From NCBI GenBank assembly GCA_003665825.1, contig QPFY01000003.1, positions 1,550,001 through 1,614,000 of the forward strand: a stretch of 64,000 nt of DNA. Reading direction: 5' to 3'. A program made the position numbers and the translations under genes. The DNA comes from Microbotryum silenes-acaulis. Its lineage: Eukaryota > Basidiomycota > Microbotryomycetes > Microbotryales > Microbotryaceae. The notes beneath the pieces were generated by a model. That model made no database searches. It saw nothing but the letters and a program-made list of their open reading frames with translations, and was not told where the DNA came from. Positions 12,149 to 23,849 of this stretch are shown here, in pieces. Position 1 is the stretch's first letter. Every line of letters starts with the position of its first letter.

Positions 12149-15100
12149 ATGAGTTCTTCATACCACAATTCCCATGGCGATGGCTCGAACGGCTGGGCCG
12201 AGTATTCCGCGTACACCCATAACTTTTACGCGCACGACATGACGGGGCAGCTGCAGAGCCATCCGATGACGTTCTCGACCTCCAACGGTTCGAACCACGG
12301 GCTCGATGACCCCACCCCAGCGCATGACACGTATTCCCATCTGCTCGATGGCAGTTCGCCCCACACGCACTACGACCCGTCTGTGCCTGTTGCACTCTCC
12401 GGCATTTTCGACTCTGCCTCGTATCCGAACGAGGACAGAAAGGGTTTGGTGCGAGCTCAGCAGCAGCAGCAACAGCAGCAGCCGGCCCAAGAAGAACCTA
12501 ACCTTGGCGCGACCGCATCGATGTCGAGCTATTTCGGTCCCAATTCCCCTCAGCCCAATCAGAGTCACAGCCAGTCGCAAAAGGACATGATGGTGCAGAT
12601 GATTTGCTTTGCGAACGCTTATGAATTCGCTAGCCCGGCATCCGCTACTTCGAGCTGCGCATCCCCGAACACGTTGGCCCTCGTACCGGATTCCCCGAGC
12701 CGAGTGCAGCGAACGCCCTCGTTCTCCATCAAGGAGCTCGCTGTTCGACCATCAGCGCAGGGCAGATCCAAGTCCCACTCTGTCGCGGAGACGTTTGGCA
12801 TGATGGGACCCCCGCCGCGCCCCCTGGTCCGCTCGCAGACCATGACCAATTCGCAGTTCGGTCGCATCTCGGCGCCCGCCTCGCCCCAGCAGCACTCGTC
12901 GCCGAACGGGCCCTCCTCCGACACATACAGTGCCTCAGCGTTTGTGCCTGCCCCGGTGCCTCAACAAGCGCCGCAAACGACAATACAGCGCCCGGTGAAG
13001 CAGCAGGCGCAGGCCGGTGCGAGTCCCCAGAAGGTGGACCGACGTCCCTCGTTGCCGAACTCACTTGCGTCGACGTTTTCGATGAATCCCACTCGCCCCT
13101 CCTCACCCTTTGATCCCGCCAGCCGTGGATTGCCAACCGTTCCCGCGCAGTTCGGCCCCAGTGCCTCGGGCACGTGGACGAGCCCTTACGCTTCGAACGG
13201 ATTCGACATGGTCAAGATACTGTCGCGTGTCGCCTCGCGACCGAACCCGCAACTCGCTCTCGGACCCGTCGACCTGGGATGCTCTTTTCTCGTAGTCGAC
13301 GCGCGCAAGTTCGACCAGCCCATCATCTACGCGAGCGAGACCTTTGCACGCTTGACTGGCTACTCGAGTGAAGAGACCTTGGGTCGCAATTGCCGTTTCC
13401 TGCAAGCCCCCGACGCGCAGGTGGTCCAGGGCGAGAAGCGGAAGTACACGGACGGCAACGCCGCCTACCACATTCGTCGGCACATTGTCCAGGGCAAGGA
13501 ATCGCAGGCGTCGATGATCAACTTTTGCAAGGGCGGGCGCCCTTTCATCAACTTGATCACGGTCATTCCCATCTCGTGGGACTCGGACGGAATTGCCTTC
13601 TACGTCGGATTCCAAGTCGATCTCGTCGAACAGCCTTCGGCCATCACGGACAAGATGAAAAACGGCTCGTACGCCACCGACTACCGAATCTCCAACATTC
13701 CGCGCGAGATGTCGGCTCCCTCGACCGAGACCATCAGCGTAGACCACCTAGAAGAGTTGACCGGCGGCAGTCACAATCAGCCGCTAGCACTCGCTTCCCC
13801 CGGGATTAGTTCGGACCCGACCGCGAGTGCGATCGCGGACATGATGGATCCCAGCAAGGTGCTTGATCAGGTCGATGGACGGGGCCCGGCTGGTCTCGCG
13901 AACGAATCGGGCCGCAAGTTGTTCAACCGCATGCTGCTCGAGAACTGCGATGACTTTGTGCACGTTCTTTCGCTCAAGGGCGCGTTGCTCTACGTCTCGC
14001 CGAGCTCGAAGCGATTGCTCGAGTACGAACCGCAAGCTCTCGTTGGCAAGAGTCTGGGCTCCTACTGCCACCCTTCCGATATCGTCTCCGTCCTGCGCGA
14101 GCTCAAGGAGGCGGGCAGCTCGCAGAACGCCTCAGTCGACCTCGTCTTTCGCTTCCGGCGGAAGAACAGCGGCTACACGTGGATTGAGGCCCACGGCAAA
14201 TTGCACCTCGAGCAGGGCAAGGGTCGTAAATGCGTGATTCTCGTGGGCCGCGTGCGGCACGTGTACAAGATGTCGTGGTCCGATCTTGAGCGAGCTGGTG
14301 GCTTCGGCAAGCAAGAGTACTGGTCCAAGTTGACGACGAGCGGGATGATGCTGTACGCCACGCCGACGATCAGTCAAGTGCTCGGCTATCGCTCCGAAGA
14401 CGTCGTGGGCAAGACCCTGGCCGAACTGAGTCCTGGGGAGGATATGGCTGCGGTGATGGACGCGCTCGCCCAGGCCGCCAAGGGCGTTCCCGCGACCGCG
14501 CGTCACCGTCTGCTTAACATGGAAGGCGTCGCGATCGACGTCGTGACCCATTTCTATCCTCCGCGCTCGCAGACGGGCGAGGAATCAGCTTCTGCTCCGA
14601 TGTTCCAGGGCTCCGAAGACTCGCTCACGGTCGTGGCCCAGACGAATTCGGTTCCGAGCGAGATGGCTAAGCCGGCGAAGCCTTCTTTGCCGTCGGCGCC
14701 TTCTTCGGTCGCGCACGCACTGGCCAATCTTTCCGCCCATGGGCAGCGGCGCCCTTCTCTGCTTGCGTTGCAGCCATCGAGCGGCAACGGCAGCGCCGCT
14801 TCTTCGACCGAGTCCAGCACCGCGTCGTCGAGCTCGAGCATGCTCACGCTCCCCTCTTTCAACATGAGCGCACGAGGCTCGCAGGACTCAGCTTCGACAA
14901 GCGGAACGTCGGTCGGCAAGTCCACGACCTCCTTTTCGGCCATCACGAGCACGTACAAGACGCTCGAGATCAACAGCAACCTCAGCGACAACATCTTTGA
15001 CCAGCTCGACTCGGTGCGCGGCACAAGTTGGCAATTTGAGCTACATCAAAGTGAGTAGATGTGGTTGCGCGTTTCCTTTTTGCTGGTGCGGGCAGTCGCT

Positions 15101-15738
15101 GACGAGCCGTTCCCTTGTAATTGTTTGCAGTGCGACTCACCAACAAGAAGCTTCGTAAGGAGAAGGAGGCCTTGGTCGTTCTTCAGAGTAAGAAGCGTCG
15201 ACGGGAAGCAGGCCAACGGTCCGATCCGGGCAAATCCGCCAAGTCCGAGATCAAGTCGTGCCTCAACTGCGGCAAAACTCAGAGCGCCGAATGGCGAAGC
15301 GGTCCGACGGGGCCCAAGACACTATGCAACGCTTGTGGACTTCGGTGGTCAAAGTAAGTCCTACAGCTTCTCCCTGTCTTGGTCGGCGGTGACTGTCGGG
15401 CGTGGCGACTGATTCGGTCATCTTTCGATTACTTGCACAGAGCACGATCACAGTCCGTTTCTGGCTCCAAAGGAAACGAGTTTTCGCCGAAATCGCTCCA
15501 GGGCTCGCCGTCTTGCTCTTACCCAACCCCGGACTCGTCTGGGCGACCTTCCGTTTCGCCGCACGGCACCGGGTTATCGACGCTTTCTGCGGAGGAGGTT
15601 ACGAAGAAAGTCAAATTATCGGCGGGTAACGAGCTCACTGTGCCACCTGTTCCTTCCCCGTCCCTCGCTCCCCCGACCGCCGCTGGTCATCATCGGCCAG
15701 CGTTCAATACTTATCACTCGGCCTACTCGACCGGATGA
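12149..15738 (+). CDS. wc-1: White-collar-1 blue-light photoreceptor and transcription factor
   Basis: White-collar 1 binds flavin, senses blue light and with WC-2 activates light-responsive promoters. The exons 12149-15050, 15131-15353 and 15441-15738 close exactly to 1140 residues. A Gln-rich, low-complexity N terminus (eight-residue Gln run near residue 105) precedes the LOV domain at about residues 365-500, which contains the photoactive cysteine in [12 protein letters not shown] second PAS domain ([25 protein letters not shown]) lies near residues 590-700, and a third PAS-like segment near 730-800. A basic KKRRR patch precedes a GATA-type finger in exon 2 with CX2CX18CX2C spacing ([13 protein letters not shown] and CNACGLRW). 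The junction ELHQ-M-RLTNKK reproduces the Neurospora WC-1 linker. All domains are intact. Confidence 0.95.
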
Positions 15739-16353
15739 ACGCGAAGGTAAAGATCAGACCTCCAGGCCCTCCAAATATACGCCGAGGCCATGGTGTCTAT
15801 CCCTCCCCCCACTCCCTTCGGCCTCGCCTCGTCGTTCGTAACCATTCCCTTTGGATCTCTTTATACATAATCCGTTTTTCCCGTCCTCGATGTATCCTCG
15901 GTGCGCGTTGCCCCTGTGACTCCCACCACCGTATATATACTCGTGCTCTTCGTTTGCTTCTTGGGGCCGCCCCCCGCCCCCCCTCGGTCTTTCGCTCTCT
16001 ATCTTCATTCTTCACTGTTTGTATCGTGGCATTTTTTCTCATCTTTGCTCCGGTGTTGTTTCGGCACCCAATACATATGTCTGTGTTTCTCATCATCGTT
16101 GACCTTGACTCGAGAGCAACTCGTCGAAAGAAGCCGAATTCCGCCAAGCTGTAAACTTCTGTCAAGAGACAAACCGAATCGAGTACCGCAGCACCGCTCA
16201 GACCCCCCTTTCGGTGCCCACGCCGCGCACTCGAAGGCGTGTCTCGATCTCTTGCCTTTCCGCTGCTACCGTGCGAGGAACTTTGGTCCCTACTCGCTGT
16301 TCAGGGCCGGAAGTAGTGACCAGTCACAGCTTGCGAAGCATCTTTCCTCGGCC
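15739..16353. other. Intergenic region between wc-1 and the Rrm4-like gene
   Basis: This 615-bp spacer between two genes on the same strand carries the wc-1 3' end and the promoter of the next gene. It is pyrimidine-rich around 15820-16070. No gene or repeat is evident. Confidence 0.4.
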
Positions 16354-18907
16354 ATGGCCGCTGCGATTCCACCGCATCCGACATTGACCTTTCCGATTCT
16401 GCATGTTCGCGGAGGTATCTCGAGTGCCGTCGATGATGCACAGATCGTACAAGCCTTGTCAGAATGCCTCAGAGTTAGGTACGTGGATGCAATGGCCGAG
16501 CCCTCACCGTCGCAGATCGCTGGTCCAGTTCAGTTGTCTGGCGGCCACGTTCTCATTGGCGGCGGCGCTCGAGCCCCTTGTCGCACACGTCCCAGCTGGA
16601 CCGCGAAGGCGCCGCGATGCTGACCCCGACGAGGGCTGGACGTTCGCAGACCCAACATCCCGCGCGAATCAGGGAGTCGGTGGGAATCGGCGAAAGGCAC
16701 CCTCGAGTTCGAGGATCTACATCGAGGTCAGTCCATTGGGCGAGGATTCGTTCGTACCGAAGGACTGCACCAGCCTCTAACCGCATGGAGTTCGTTCGCG
16801 ACGCTGCCACGTTCTGTTCAGCCGAGAAAGCGCTTGCCACGGTCAACAGGTATCGTTTCCCCGGTGAAGACGAGCCATTGCGCTTGTACGCTGCACCGAC
16901 GTGCGACAATCCCGTACCCAAAGCAAGGAGTCGCATCGTCAAGTTGTTGCCAGAGACAATGACGCCTGGTGCCCTCTTCGAGGCATGCCGTCCCTTCGGC
17001 CCCATTGACAGTATCGTCGCAGTTCCGACACAGGCCTCGGACAGTTCAATCTCGATGATCGTCACTTTTCTACGGGAAGAGCACGCCTCGGCTGCGACAA
17101 AGGAACTGCACCTCGCCGAGGTCGGGTCCCACACTGTCACCGTCGAGATTTTCGATCCAGCCAGTCAAACATCTCCGATCCCTCCCGCGGCGACAATGGG
17201 AGCCATCAGCGGCCGTCGAGGCGCATTCCCCGCCCGTGGTGAAAGTCATGGATCTCAAAGTCCTTTATGGCACACTGCATCAGCAACAAAGAGTTCCGGT
17301 GTCGATCATGCCTGGAGACCGTCAACGCAGTGGAGCCCAACCAACAGTAGAGTCGCATCTTGGACCGCCAAGACGTCGAAGCCTCACCCTGGGTGGTCAC
17401 CGCAACCAAGGTCCTTTTCCGGAACTCAGTCCAGGACCCAGGAAACCGACCATTTGTTGTCGCCGACACGCCACTTTGAGCATGGCATCCCCGGCGTTGA
17501 TCCTTGTGAGCGATTCGCTGACGATCGCTTTTTCTTCCCCGTGGCGGCCTCGAATTTGCTCACAGGATTTCTCTGTCCTTAGGCAACTTATTCATCAAAA
17601 ACCTAGACCAGGCCACCACCACGGAAACGTTATACAATCTGTTCCAGAGCTTCGGCACCATCGTCTCGGCCCGCGTGATGGAGGAACCGGTGACCAAAGC
17701 ATCAAAGGAGTTTGGCTTTGTCTCGTTCACCCGAGCCGAGGACGCGGCGATGGCGTTGGCGGCGATGAATGGGTACGCATTGCCCGAAAGCAACAAAAAA
17801 ATTATTGTACGACTCCACGAGCCCAAGACCATCCGGGAAGGTCGTTTGAGACGGCTCAGCGATGCCTCGCGTGGTAGTACCCAGGACCTGGTCAACGTCG
17901 CTCGCGGTCTGACTTTGTCGGTCACCTCCTCGGCTTCCTCGTCCTATTCGGTGAGGCGCATCGTCGCAGGGGGTCTGGGAAGAGACGCTGACCGAGCTCC
18001 CTTGGGCGAATGTGTGCAGGACTGTGGTCGCTCCCCATCCCCCAGTAGGATCGCTCCAGAGTTTTCCTTCTCAAGCGCCGACACTTCGCCCGACCCGCCG
18101 ACGACGGAGATCTTTCCACCTGCGATCGCTGAAGCAGCAACTCCTTCACAGCTTTCCGACCCCGACCGACTGCGTGTGGCAGTCTCTCGCCTCTTGCCCC
18201 CAAATCAGGTGGAAGATGTGGTCTCATTAATTCTGGAGGTGCGGCTGGACCTACAGACTGTATCGTCCTGTCACGAAGCGACTGACGCCCACACCACCCT
18301 TCGTGAACTGCGCAGCTGCCCAAGAAGGAGCAGAAGCTCTGCCTGTTCAACACCGCAATCCTGAGGGATAAAATCGCGGACGCATGCGAGGTTTTGGCTG
18401 CGTGTGGAGAAGAAGAGTCTGTGCAGGACGGACCTTCTCGCCCTCAGCCGTCGGCGCCCTCGGGAACCCCAAAGCCGTCGATGACGGTTCCAGGCTCCTT
18501 GGAAGCTCTCGCCCGACTACCGGTTGCCAGCATCATCCCGCTCCTGCCCTATTGCAGCTCTCTAGGCATCGACGTCGCCGCCAAAGCGGCGCAGGAGGAG
18601 ACAAACACCTTCATGAACGGTCTCGAAGGCAAGCCCGTTCATGAGATGAAGCAAAAGCTCGGTGAGCGCGTGTTCAAGGCGATCAAGGCGACGGGGGTCA
18701 AGGGGGCAGTGAGTCACAGCGAATCGCAGCGGCCATCGCGACCCGCAGGACAAGGGTGGTGGCTGACCTGAGCTTGTACAATACCAGCCGCGATACACGA
18801 TCTATCTGCTGGACACGGAAGAGCTGCGACCGTTAGCGCACCTGCTGGCCTACCCGTCGATTCTTCGAGAGAAGGTCTTGTCGATAGGAGCCTCCCCACC
18901 CAAGTAG
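16354..18907 (+). CDS. rrm4: Rrm4-like RNA-binding protein (three RRMs, C-terminal MLLE domains)
   Basis: In Ustilago maydis, Rrm4 carries mRNAs on shuttling early endosomes; its MLLE domains bind the adaptor Upa1. Here the start ATG at 16354 begins MAAAIPPHPT. RRM1 is partly visible (LHVRGGIS...IVQALSECL), split by introns. RRM2 reads SRIVKLLPETMTPGALFEAC. RRM3 begins NLFIKNLDQATTTETLYNLF, with RNP1-like FGFVSF, and is joined over the intron 17506-17582 in the context VDPC-NLFIKNL. At the C terminus, one MLLE-like segment spans the intron 18239-18315 (LPPNQVEDVVSLI, then LFNTAILRDKIADACEVL). A second, canonical one spans the intron 18709-18787 (KQKLGERVFKAI, then RYTIYLLDTEELRPLAHLL). PABPs were considered, but they have four RRMs and one MLLE. 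Upstream exon borders in RRM1 are unresolved. Confidence 0.8.
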
Positions 18908-19763
18908 CGCTATGAGAGTGCTGTTCCCTCGTACACGTAGACTGTCTGTCCCTAATCATTTCTTTTTCAATTGGTACATGCTTTTGAAGACATTCGTGTA
19001 CGGCACCCTCGTTATGCAATCCTATCCGTCTCTTGCCCCAAGGGGAGTAGCCGAGCCCTCTGTGTGACAGGTCAATCGGGCTTCGGCGATCTCTCGCGGA
19101 GGCGAAAACCCAACCGACCAAAACCGCCAAATATGCGGTGGCCGTCGCTACATCTCGAGGGTATCAAATTTCCCTTGAATCACGCTTTCATGTACCGTCA
19201 TTGATTTGTCTCGATGTGATGACCAGTGATCGGAAGAAGACTTTGCCCGAGCAGAGCAGTGCGAATTGCCACCGCCGTCAGCGATAGCCCGGGGCCGCTT
19301 CGGGGGAGTAGACGTCGAAAAGGTGTCTTGATCCTCGATTCCGACACAAGGCTAACCAGTGACGGCTAAGTACGATCGACAATCCCATGCGAGTCACCAG
19401 TATGAGAGTGCAAATTGAAAACACTCGGAAGATGATAGTGGAGACGCGCGCGACTCCGAGCCAACGCGCTGCGTCGATTTCACATGCCAGGTCCAGTGAG
19501 GGTTCATGGGCTCGCGACGGGCTGGCGGCTGTTGAGGTGCTCCTCGTCCTCTAGCTCTCTTCCCTTCTGCTCATCCGCCTTTGTCTTCCTCTCCCGATTC
19601 TCCCGATTCAATCCTCAGCCCATACCATCGTACGTCAACGTGCATGCATGTGCACCCGAAGACATCAGACATGGTTTAGCCCCCAGCTGCCAGCTGGATC
19701 GATCGACGCCAGTCTCCGAGCTGATTATGGCATCGCTATCACGACCATTTCACAGGTTCAACC
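18908..19763. promoter_or_regulatory. Upstream region of the perilipin gene
   Basis: This 856-bp spacer shows no gene. A strongly CT-rich tract lies at about 19540-19615 and includes a tandem CTCCCGATT pair, about 150 bp before the LDP1-type start codon, so it is a plausible core-promoter or leader element. Confidence 0.4.
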
Positions 19764-21290
19764 ATGTCCGCCGCCACCGCCCCCGTTGAACAATCCGCCG
19801 CCGGTGCCGCCCACGAGACTTCGATCCAGCGTGTGAGTACCTGCTCTCGTGGTGTGTGGGCTACCAGGCCTTGTACAGCATGGTGCTTTGGGCTACTACG
19901 GCGTCGACGCCAGCAACCCTGTCTGGCCGCGTCTGCTGAGCTGAAGAGCGATGCGCCGAGAGATAGCGCATGCGCGATTGCGCGTGCTCCTCCGATGTTC
20001 TCGGCAGCGGCGGCGCACGTCATTGTCGGCGCCGACGTTCGGGTTCCAGCGGTCTTCTTAAGATCCTTGCCTCCTCCGCACGCACTCAGTCTCCACCTCG
20101 AGGGGATAGGAGCTGACACTTGTCACCTCGACATGTTTTGTTACAATCATAGGTCTCCGGGTACCCCGTTGTCAAAGACTCGCTCGCCCAGGCCCATGCG
20201 CTCGTCACGTCCAACACGTACTCGGATGCCCTTTACCAACGCGCGTCGGGCCTGTCGCAGCAGATCCTCGAACAGCTCAAGCCTCTGCAAGATCGCCTCC
20301 CGCTCCAGACCGTCGACAGCTATGCCAACGCCACTCTCGACTTTGTCGAGCAGCGCTTCCCACTGGTTAAGAGTGAGACCGGCGAGCTCCTCAAGACGGC
20401 CCGTCGACCCGCAGACGATGCCGCCGGTCTCGCAAAGTCGTACGCCGACGGCATCCAGTCGCGCCTTTCCCCTGTCACGCACGAATTCTCGACCCGCATC
20501 GCCCAGGGTCAAGACACTCTCCACGCCCTCCAAGAGAAGCTGTCGTCGACCATTGCTTCTCGTGAGCTCTCTCGTGAAGCCCCCGATGTTTTCCTCTTTC
20601 CCGTCAAACATGAGCTGACGGACAACGCCTCGACTCTTCACAGTGCCTCGCGACAAGCAGTCCGCAACCGATGCCGTCAACTCCATCTTCAAGGAAATCG
20701 AGTCCCTTTCCAGCTACGTCAAGACCAACGTCTCTGAGCTCGTGAGTCCAGGGCATCGCGGCGCTCACACTCGTCAAAGAATTTCGCTGATCAACTTGCT
20801 CAGTTCCCGTCCTTCGTCGCAGCCCGCCCACGCTCAAGCCCGTGCTCAACCCTTGATCGACGAGGTCGCTAAGGCCACGTCCCACATCCGCGAAGAGTTG
20901 AACAAACCTGGTGAGTTTCGCCGAGCACTCTCTAACCAGACGTGCTTGCTCGGTCCCCGCGCTTGCTGCTGCTGACACGACGCACTGCGTTCCCCCGCAG
21001 ATACCAACTTGTCGACCAAGGCGTCCAACATCCTCTCCTACACCCAGAGCCAAGTTTCGCCGCTCTTGAACTCGCTCAAAGAGATCGTTATCAAGAAAAA
21101 GGAGCAGGCCGTCGAAGTCGCCGAAGAGTCTGCCGAGGCGACCACAGACAAGGCCGACGAGGTCTCCTCGACCGTCTCGCAGAAGGCCGACAAGGTCTCG
21201 TCTAAGACCTCAAAGAAGGCGGGCGACGCCTCTTCCAAGGTCTCGAAGAAGACGGACGAGGCCGCAGCCAAGGTCAACGGTTCGCAATGA
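19764..21290 (+). CDS. ldp1: Perilipin-family lipid-droplet protein (LDP1-like)
   Basis: The model has five exons: 19764-19832, 20153-20561, 20644-20741, 20823-20910 and 21001-21290. They close to 317 residues. The perilipin-type region includes YPVVKDSLAQAHALV, ALYQRASGLSQQILEQLKPL, LDFVEQRFPLV and SYADGIQSRLSPV. The C terminus is a run of amphipathic lysine/serine/alanine repeats built on KKADEVSS- and SKKTDEA-like units, suited to coating a lipid surface. Red yeasts such as Rhodotorula toruloides have one major droplet protein of this type. The first intron is 320 nt against about 80-90 nt for the others. The neighbours have no evident link to lipid storage. Family assignment is strong. 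Confidence 0.88.
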
Positions 21291-21765
21291 GTGTGCAACC
21301 TCCTTTGGCTTCTCTCTGTTTTCTTCTTCTCCCACTCGCATCCCTATACAGTTTCCGACGGCTTCTCCGTCAATGTGACAATATTATTTAGACACGGCGC
21401 CCGCAGTAACCAACTTTCAGTTCTACGTCCGCCTTTCTGCTGTCTTGCAATCCCAGACCACCAAGCAGCTATGCCTTCTGCCATTCTGGAAATCTGGCCC
21501 CAAGGAGAGACGCATCGGCCATTGTTGCCCATGATAAGTGCGAGGGGTTTAGCAAGGATCCCTCTTCGCGACGACCAACAGATGGCGCACGTCTTGCGGC
21601 GAATTCATCTGCTGCGCACTTCGGCATCCATATTCGAGTGGCGGGGAAATGAGCTTAAGTTGTTGGCACATTGCAAACTACACATTGAGACCTTAGAATA
21701 TACAAACCTCAAGGTGAACAGGGTGACGCAACCATACTTTCGATCTCGCCCACGCAAGACCGTCG
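21291..21765. other. Convergent spacer downstream of ldp1
   Basis: About 475 bp between the stop of the perilipin gene and the stop of the minus-strand coiled-coil gene. It presumably holds both 3' UTRs. No gene is recognised. Confidence 0.35.
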
Positions 21766-23479
21766 TCACCTCAAAATCCTTGCTCGGACATCCTGCACGA
21801 GGGATCGCACGTCTTGACTCTGCAGGCGCGCTTCAACCAGATCTTCGATGTCATCCGACGAATCAACCAGCGACGCGCCTCGCATCCGACCGTCTGGGCC
21901 GTATTGGATCTTAAGGGCCCGGATATCGCCTTCCGTCGTTTCAAGTTCGAAAATCAACTCTGTTGGCGGTGCACCGACGGAGTAGGCTGATCGAATCCCC
22001 ATCAAGGAGGAGTAGAGCGCAGTGGTGTTTGTGATCCTGCAGATGGTGGACCGTTCAGCGCGCTGGTGGGATGTCGTGGGTCTGGTCGAACGTGCTGACT
22101 CACCATCGGCATCCCTCCTCGGCCCTTTCGTCTCGAGTCCCTTTGGCTTGCCTCTCCTCCAACTCCTTGCTCATCTCTCGGTTCACCATCTTCAACTGGT
22201 CCAGTTTCCCTTTCGCCGTTTTGATCGCGGACTTTGTCCGCGGCAGTTTCGCCTCGGCGTCCCTGATCTTGGTTCCAATCTCCACGATCTCCCCGTCGTG
22301 AGCCTCCAACTGGGCAAAGGCTTCGTCGATCGTGATGCGCTGAGAGTAATTTTGGAGAGTTCGCAGCAATTCAATTTCCCACGCAAGGGGACCGATTCAC
22401 TTACGTCGGCTTCGGATCGTTTGTTTTTTAGGAAAGCGATCTCTCGCTCCATCTCTTCACATTCTCGCAACAGCTTGGACGCGACCATCGCGTCCTCTTC
22501 CGTCTGGCGAAGACCTGGATACGATATTGAGCGACGATCACGGTGTCAGCTCCACCCACCTTGAGAAGGATGCGTTGATCGAGCGGCGCAAGCCCGATCA
22601 GACTGACGACCGTCCAACACGTCCGCTTCGGAACGAATCTGTTCCTCCAATTCAATCGCTCGCGTCTTTCTTTCTTTGAGCTCGATTTTGGACTGAAGCC
22701 TTTGTTGCTCTGTCAGGTTCAAGAGTTAGAACTCAGCATTGGAATGCAGCTATCAGCGGACCTGGTAGTCCAGTTATGGTGAATAGTGCCTTGAAAACGT
22801 CGATGCTCGGAAAACATTGAGCGGGAAGGACTTTGCTTACCCAGCGCATCGTTCTCTTCGAGCGAGACAAACTTGGGTCCCTGGGGGTCGAGCACGTTTT
22901 CGACGAAGAAGACCTTGGTGTTTGATTCGAGGCAGGCGAACTTGAGCGCCGAAACGGAATCCTGCGCGCGAGCGAATAGTCATGGCGGTCAGTTGCCAGT
23001 TCCCCAGCATGACTGGTATACCATCCGACAATGCCCAGCGTAGATCGGTGCTTTACCTTGAACACCTTGAGGTCTCTGACCGCACTGAGCTTGTCGTCGG
23101 GGTCCATAACGAGGCCGAGGTCGTCGTCGCCGTAACCGATGAGGTTGGTCGCGTCGAGCAAGGACGTAGCATCTCGTTGGGTCGACGATCGCAGCACGAC
23201 CGACGCCTTGAGTTCGTGGGCTTTGAAGGCATGGTCGTTGAGGAGGTTCAGGGCACTGTTTGGGCGATAGGTCAAGGGGGAAATGCGGGGCGGTCAGCGT
23301 GGGTGTATGCTCTTTCAGGAGGCCCGACCCTAGCCGATCGGCCGCTTATAGTTGAGTGAACCCGCGTCGGCGGGGGCGATGGCGGCGAGCGATCGGTATG
23401 TGTGTGGGGCTATTTGGCACACCGCGTCTTGTTAAGTCACTCACGCATTCGTTCGGTCGACCAAGACGTTTTCAGACAT
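21766..23479 (-). CDS. Coiled-coil protein, possibly Sos7/Kre28-type kinetochore subunit
   Basis: The start is the ATG at 23479-23477 (MSENVLVDRTNA). The first exon is 35 nt and joins 23255-23057, then 22961-22841, then 22709-22611 and further exons. The joined protein begins with a short globular region (LNLLNDHAFKAHELK, DLGLVMDPDDKLSAVRDL), then FACLESNTKVFFVENVL. It then has a long coiled coil (QRLQSKIELKERKTRAIELE, MERELIAF-like and AFAQLEAHDGEIVEIGTK segments) and a C-terminal globular part (SLMGIRSAYS, ELIFELETTEGDI, IEDLVEARL). This layout resembles small kinetochore coiled-coil proteins that partner Spc7/Spc105. I reach that by architecture and an impression of the C-terminal motif, so the function is tentative. 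The exon structure up to 22611 is well supported. Confidence 0.6.
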
Positions 23480-23849
23480 ATTGGCCAAAAGATCGTGTAG
23501 TTTGCAGAGGTGCGAAACGAGATGATGCGTCAACGACTGAGGAAACACACGCGTCGCGCGAGCCGAGCCGAGCCGAGTACTCCACGCGAACTCGCACGGA
23601 CCCACCAAAAGCTCGTGAAACCTCCGCGGGTCGGCACTGATCAGTAATGCCACGGCAAAGACCGGGCTTTGTCTGAAAGTAAAACGAATTTGCATGAGCC
23701 GTCATCAGTCACACTCGCCGTGTCAAAGAAAGCGATAAAATAGGGTTCTCCGGCGAAGAATACGGTCCAAAGGGCTCCAAGAATCCGATACATCAGGGCT
23801 GGTGGGTTGGATTTCATGGCAGTGATGAATCTACGATCGATCCCACGGC
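23480..23849. promoter_or_regulatory. Spacer between URA3 and the coiled-coil gene
   Basis: These 370 bp on the minus strand hold the URA3 3' end and the promoter of the downstream coiled-coil gene. A short tandem CGAGC/CGAGC block occurs near 23560-23575. Nothing else is recognised. Confidence 0.35.
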
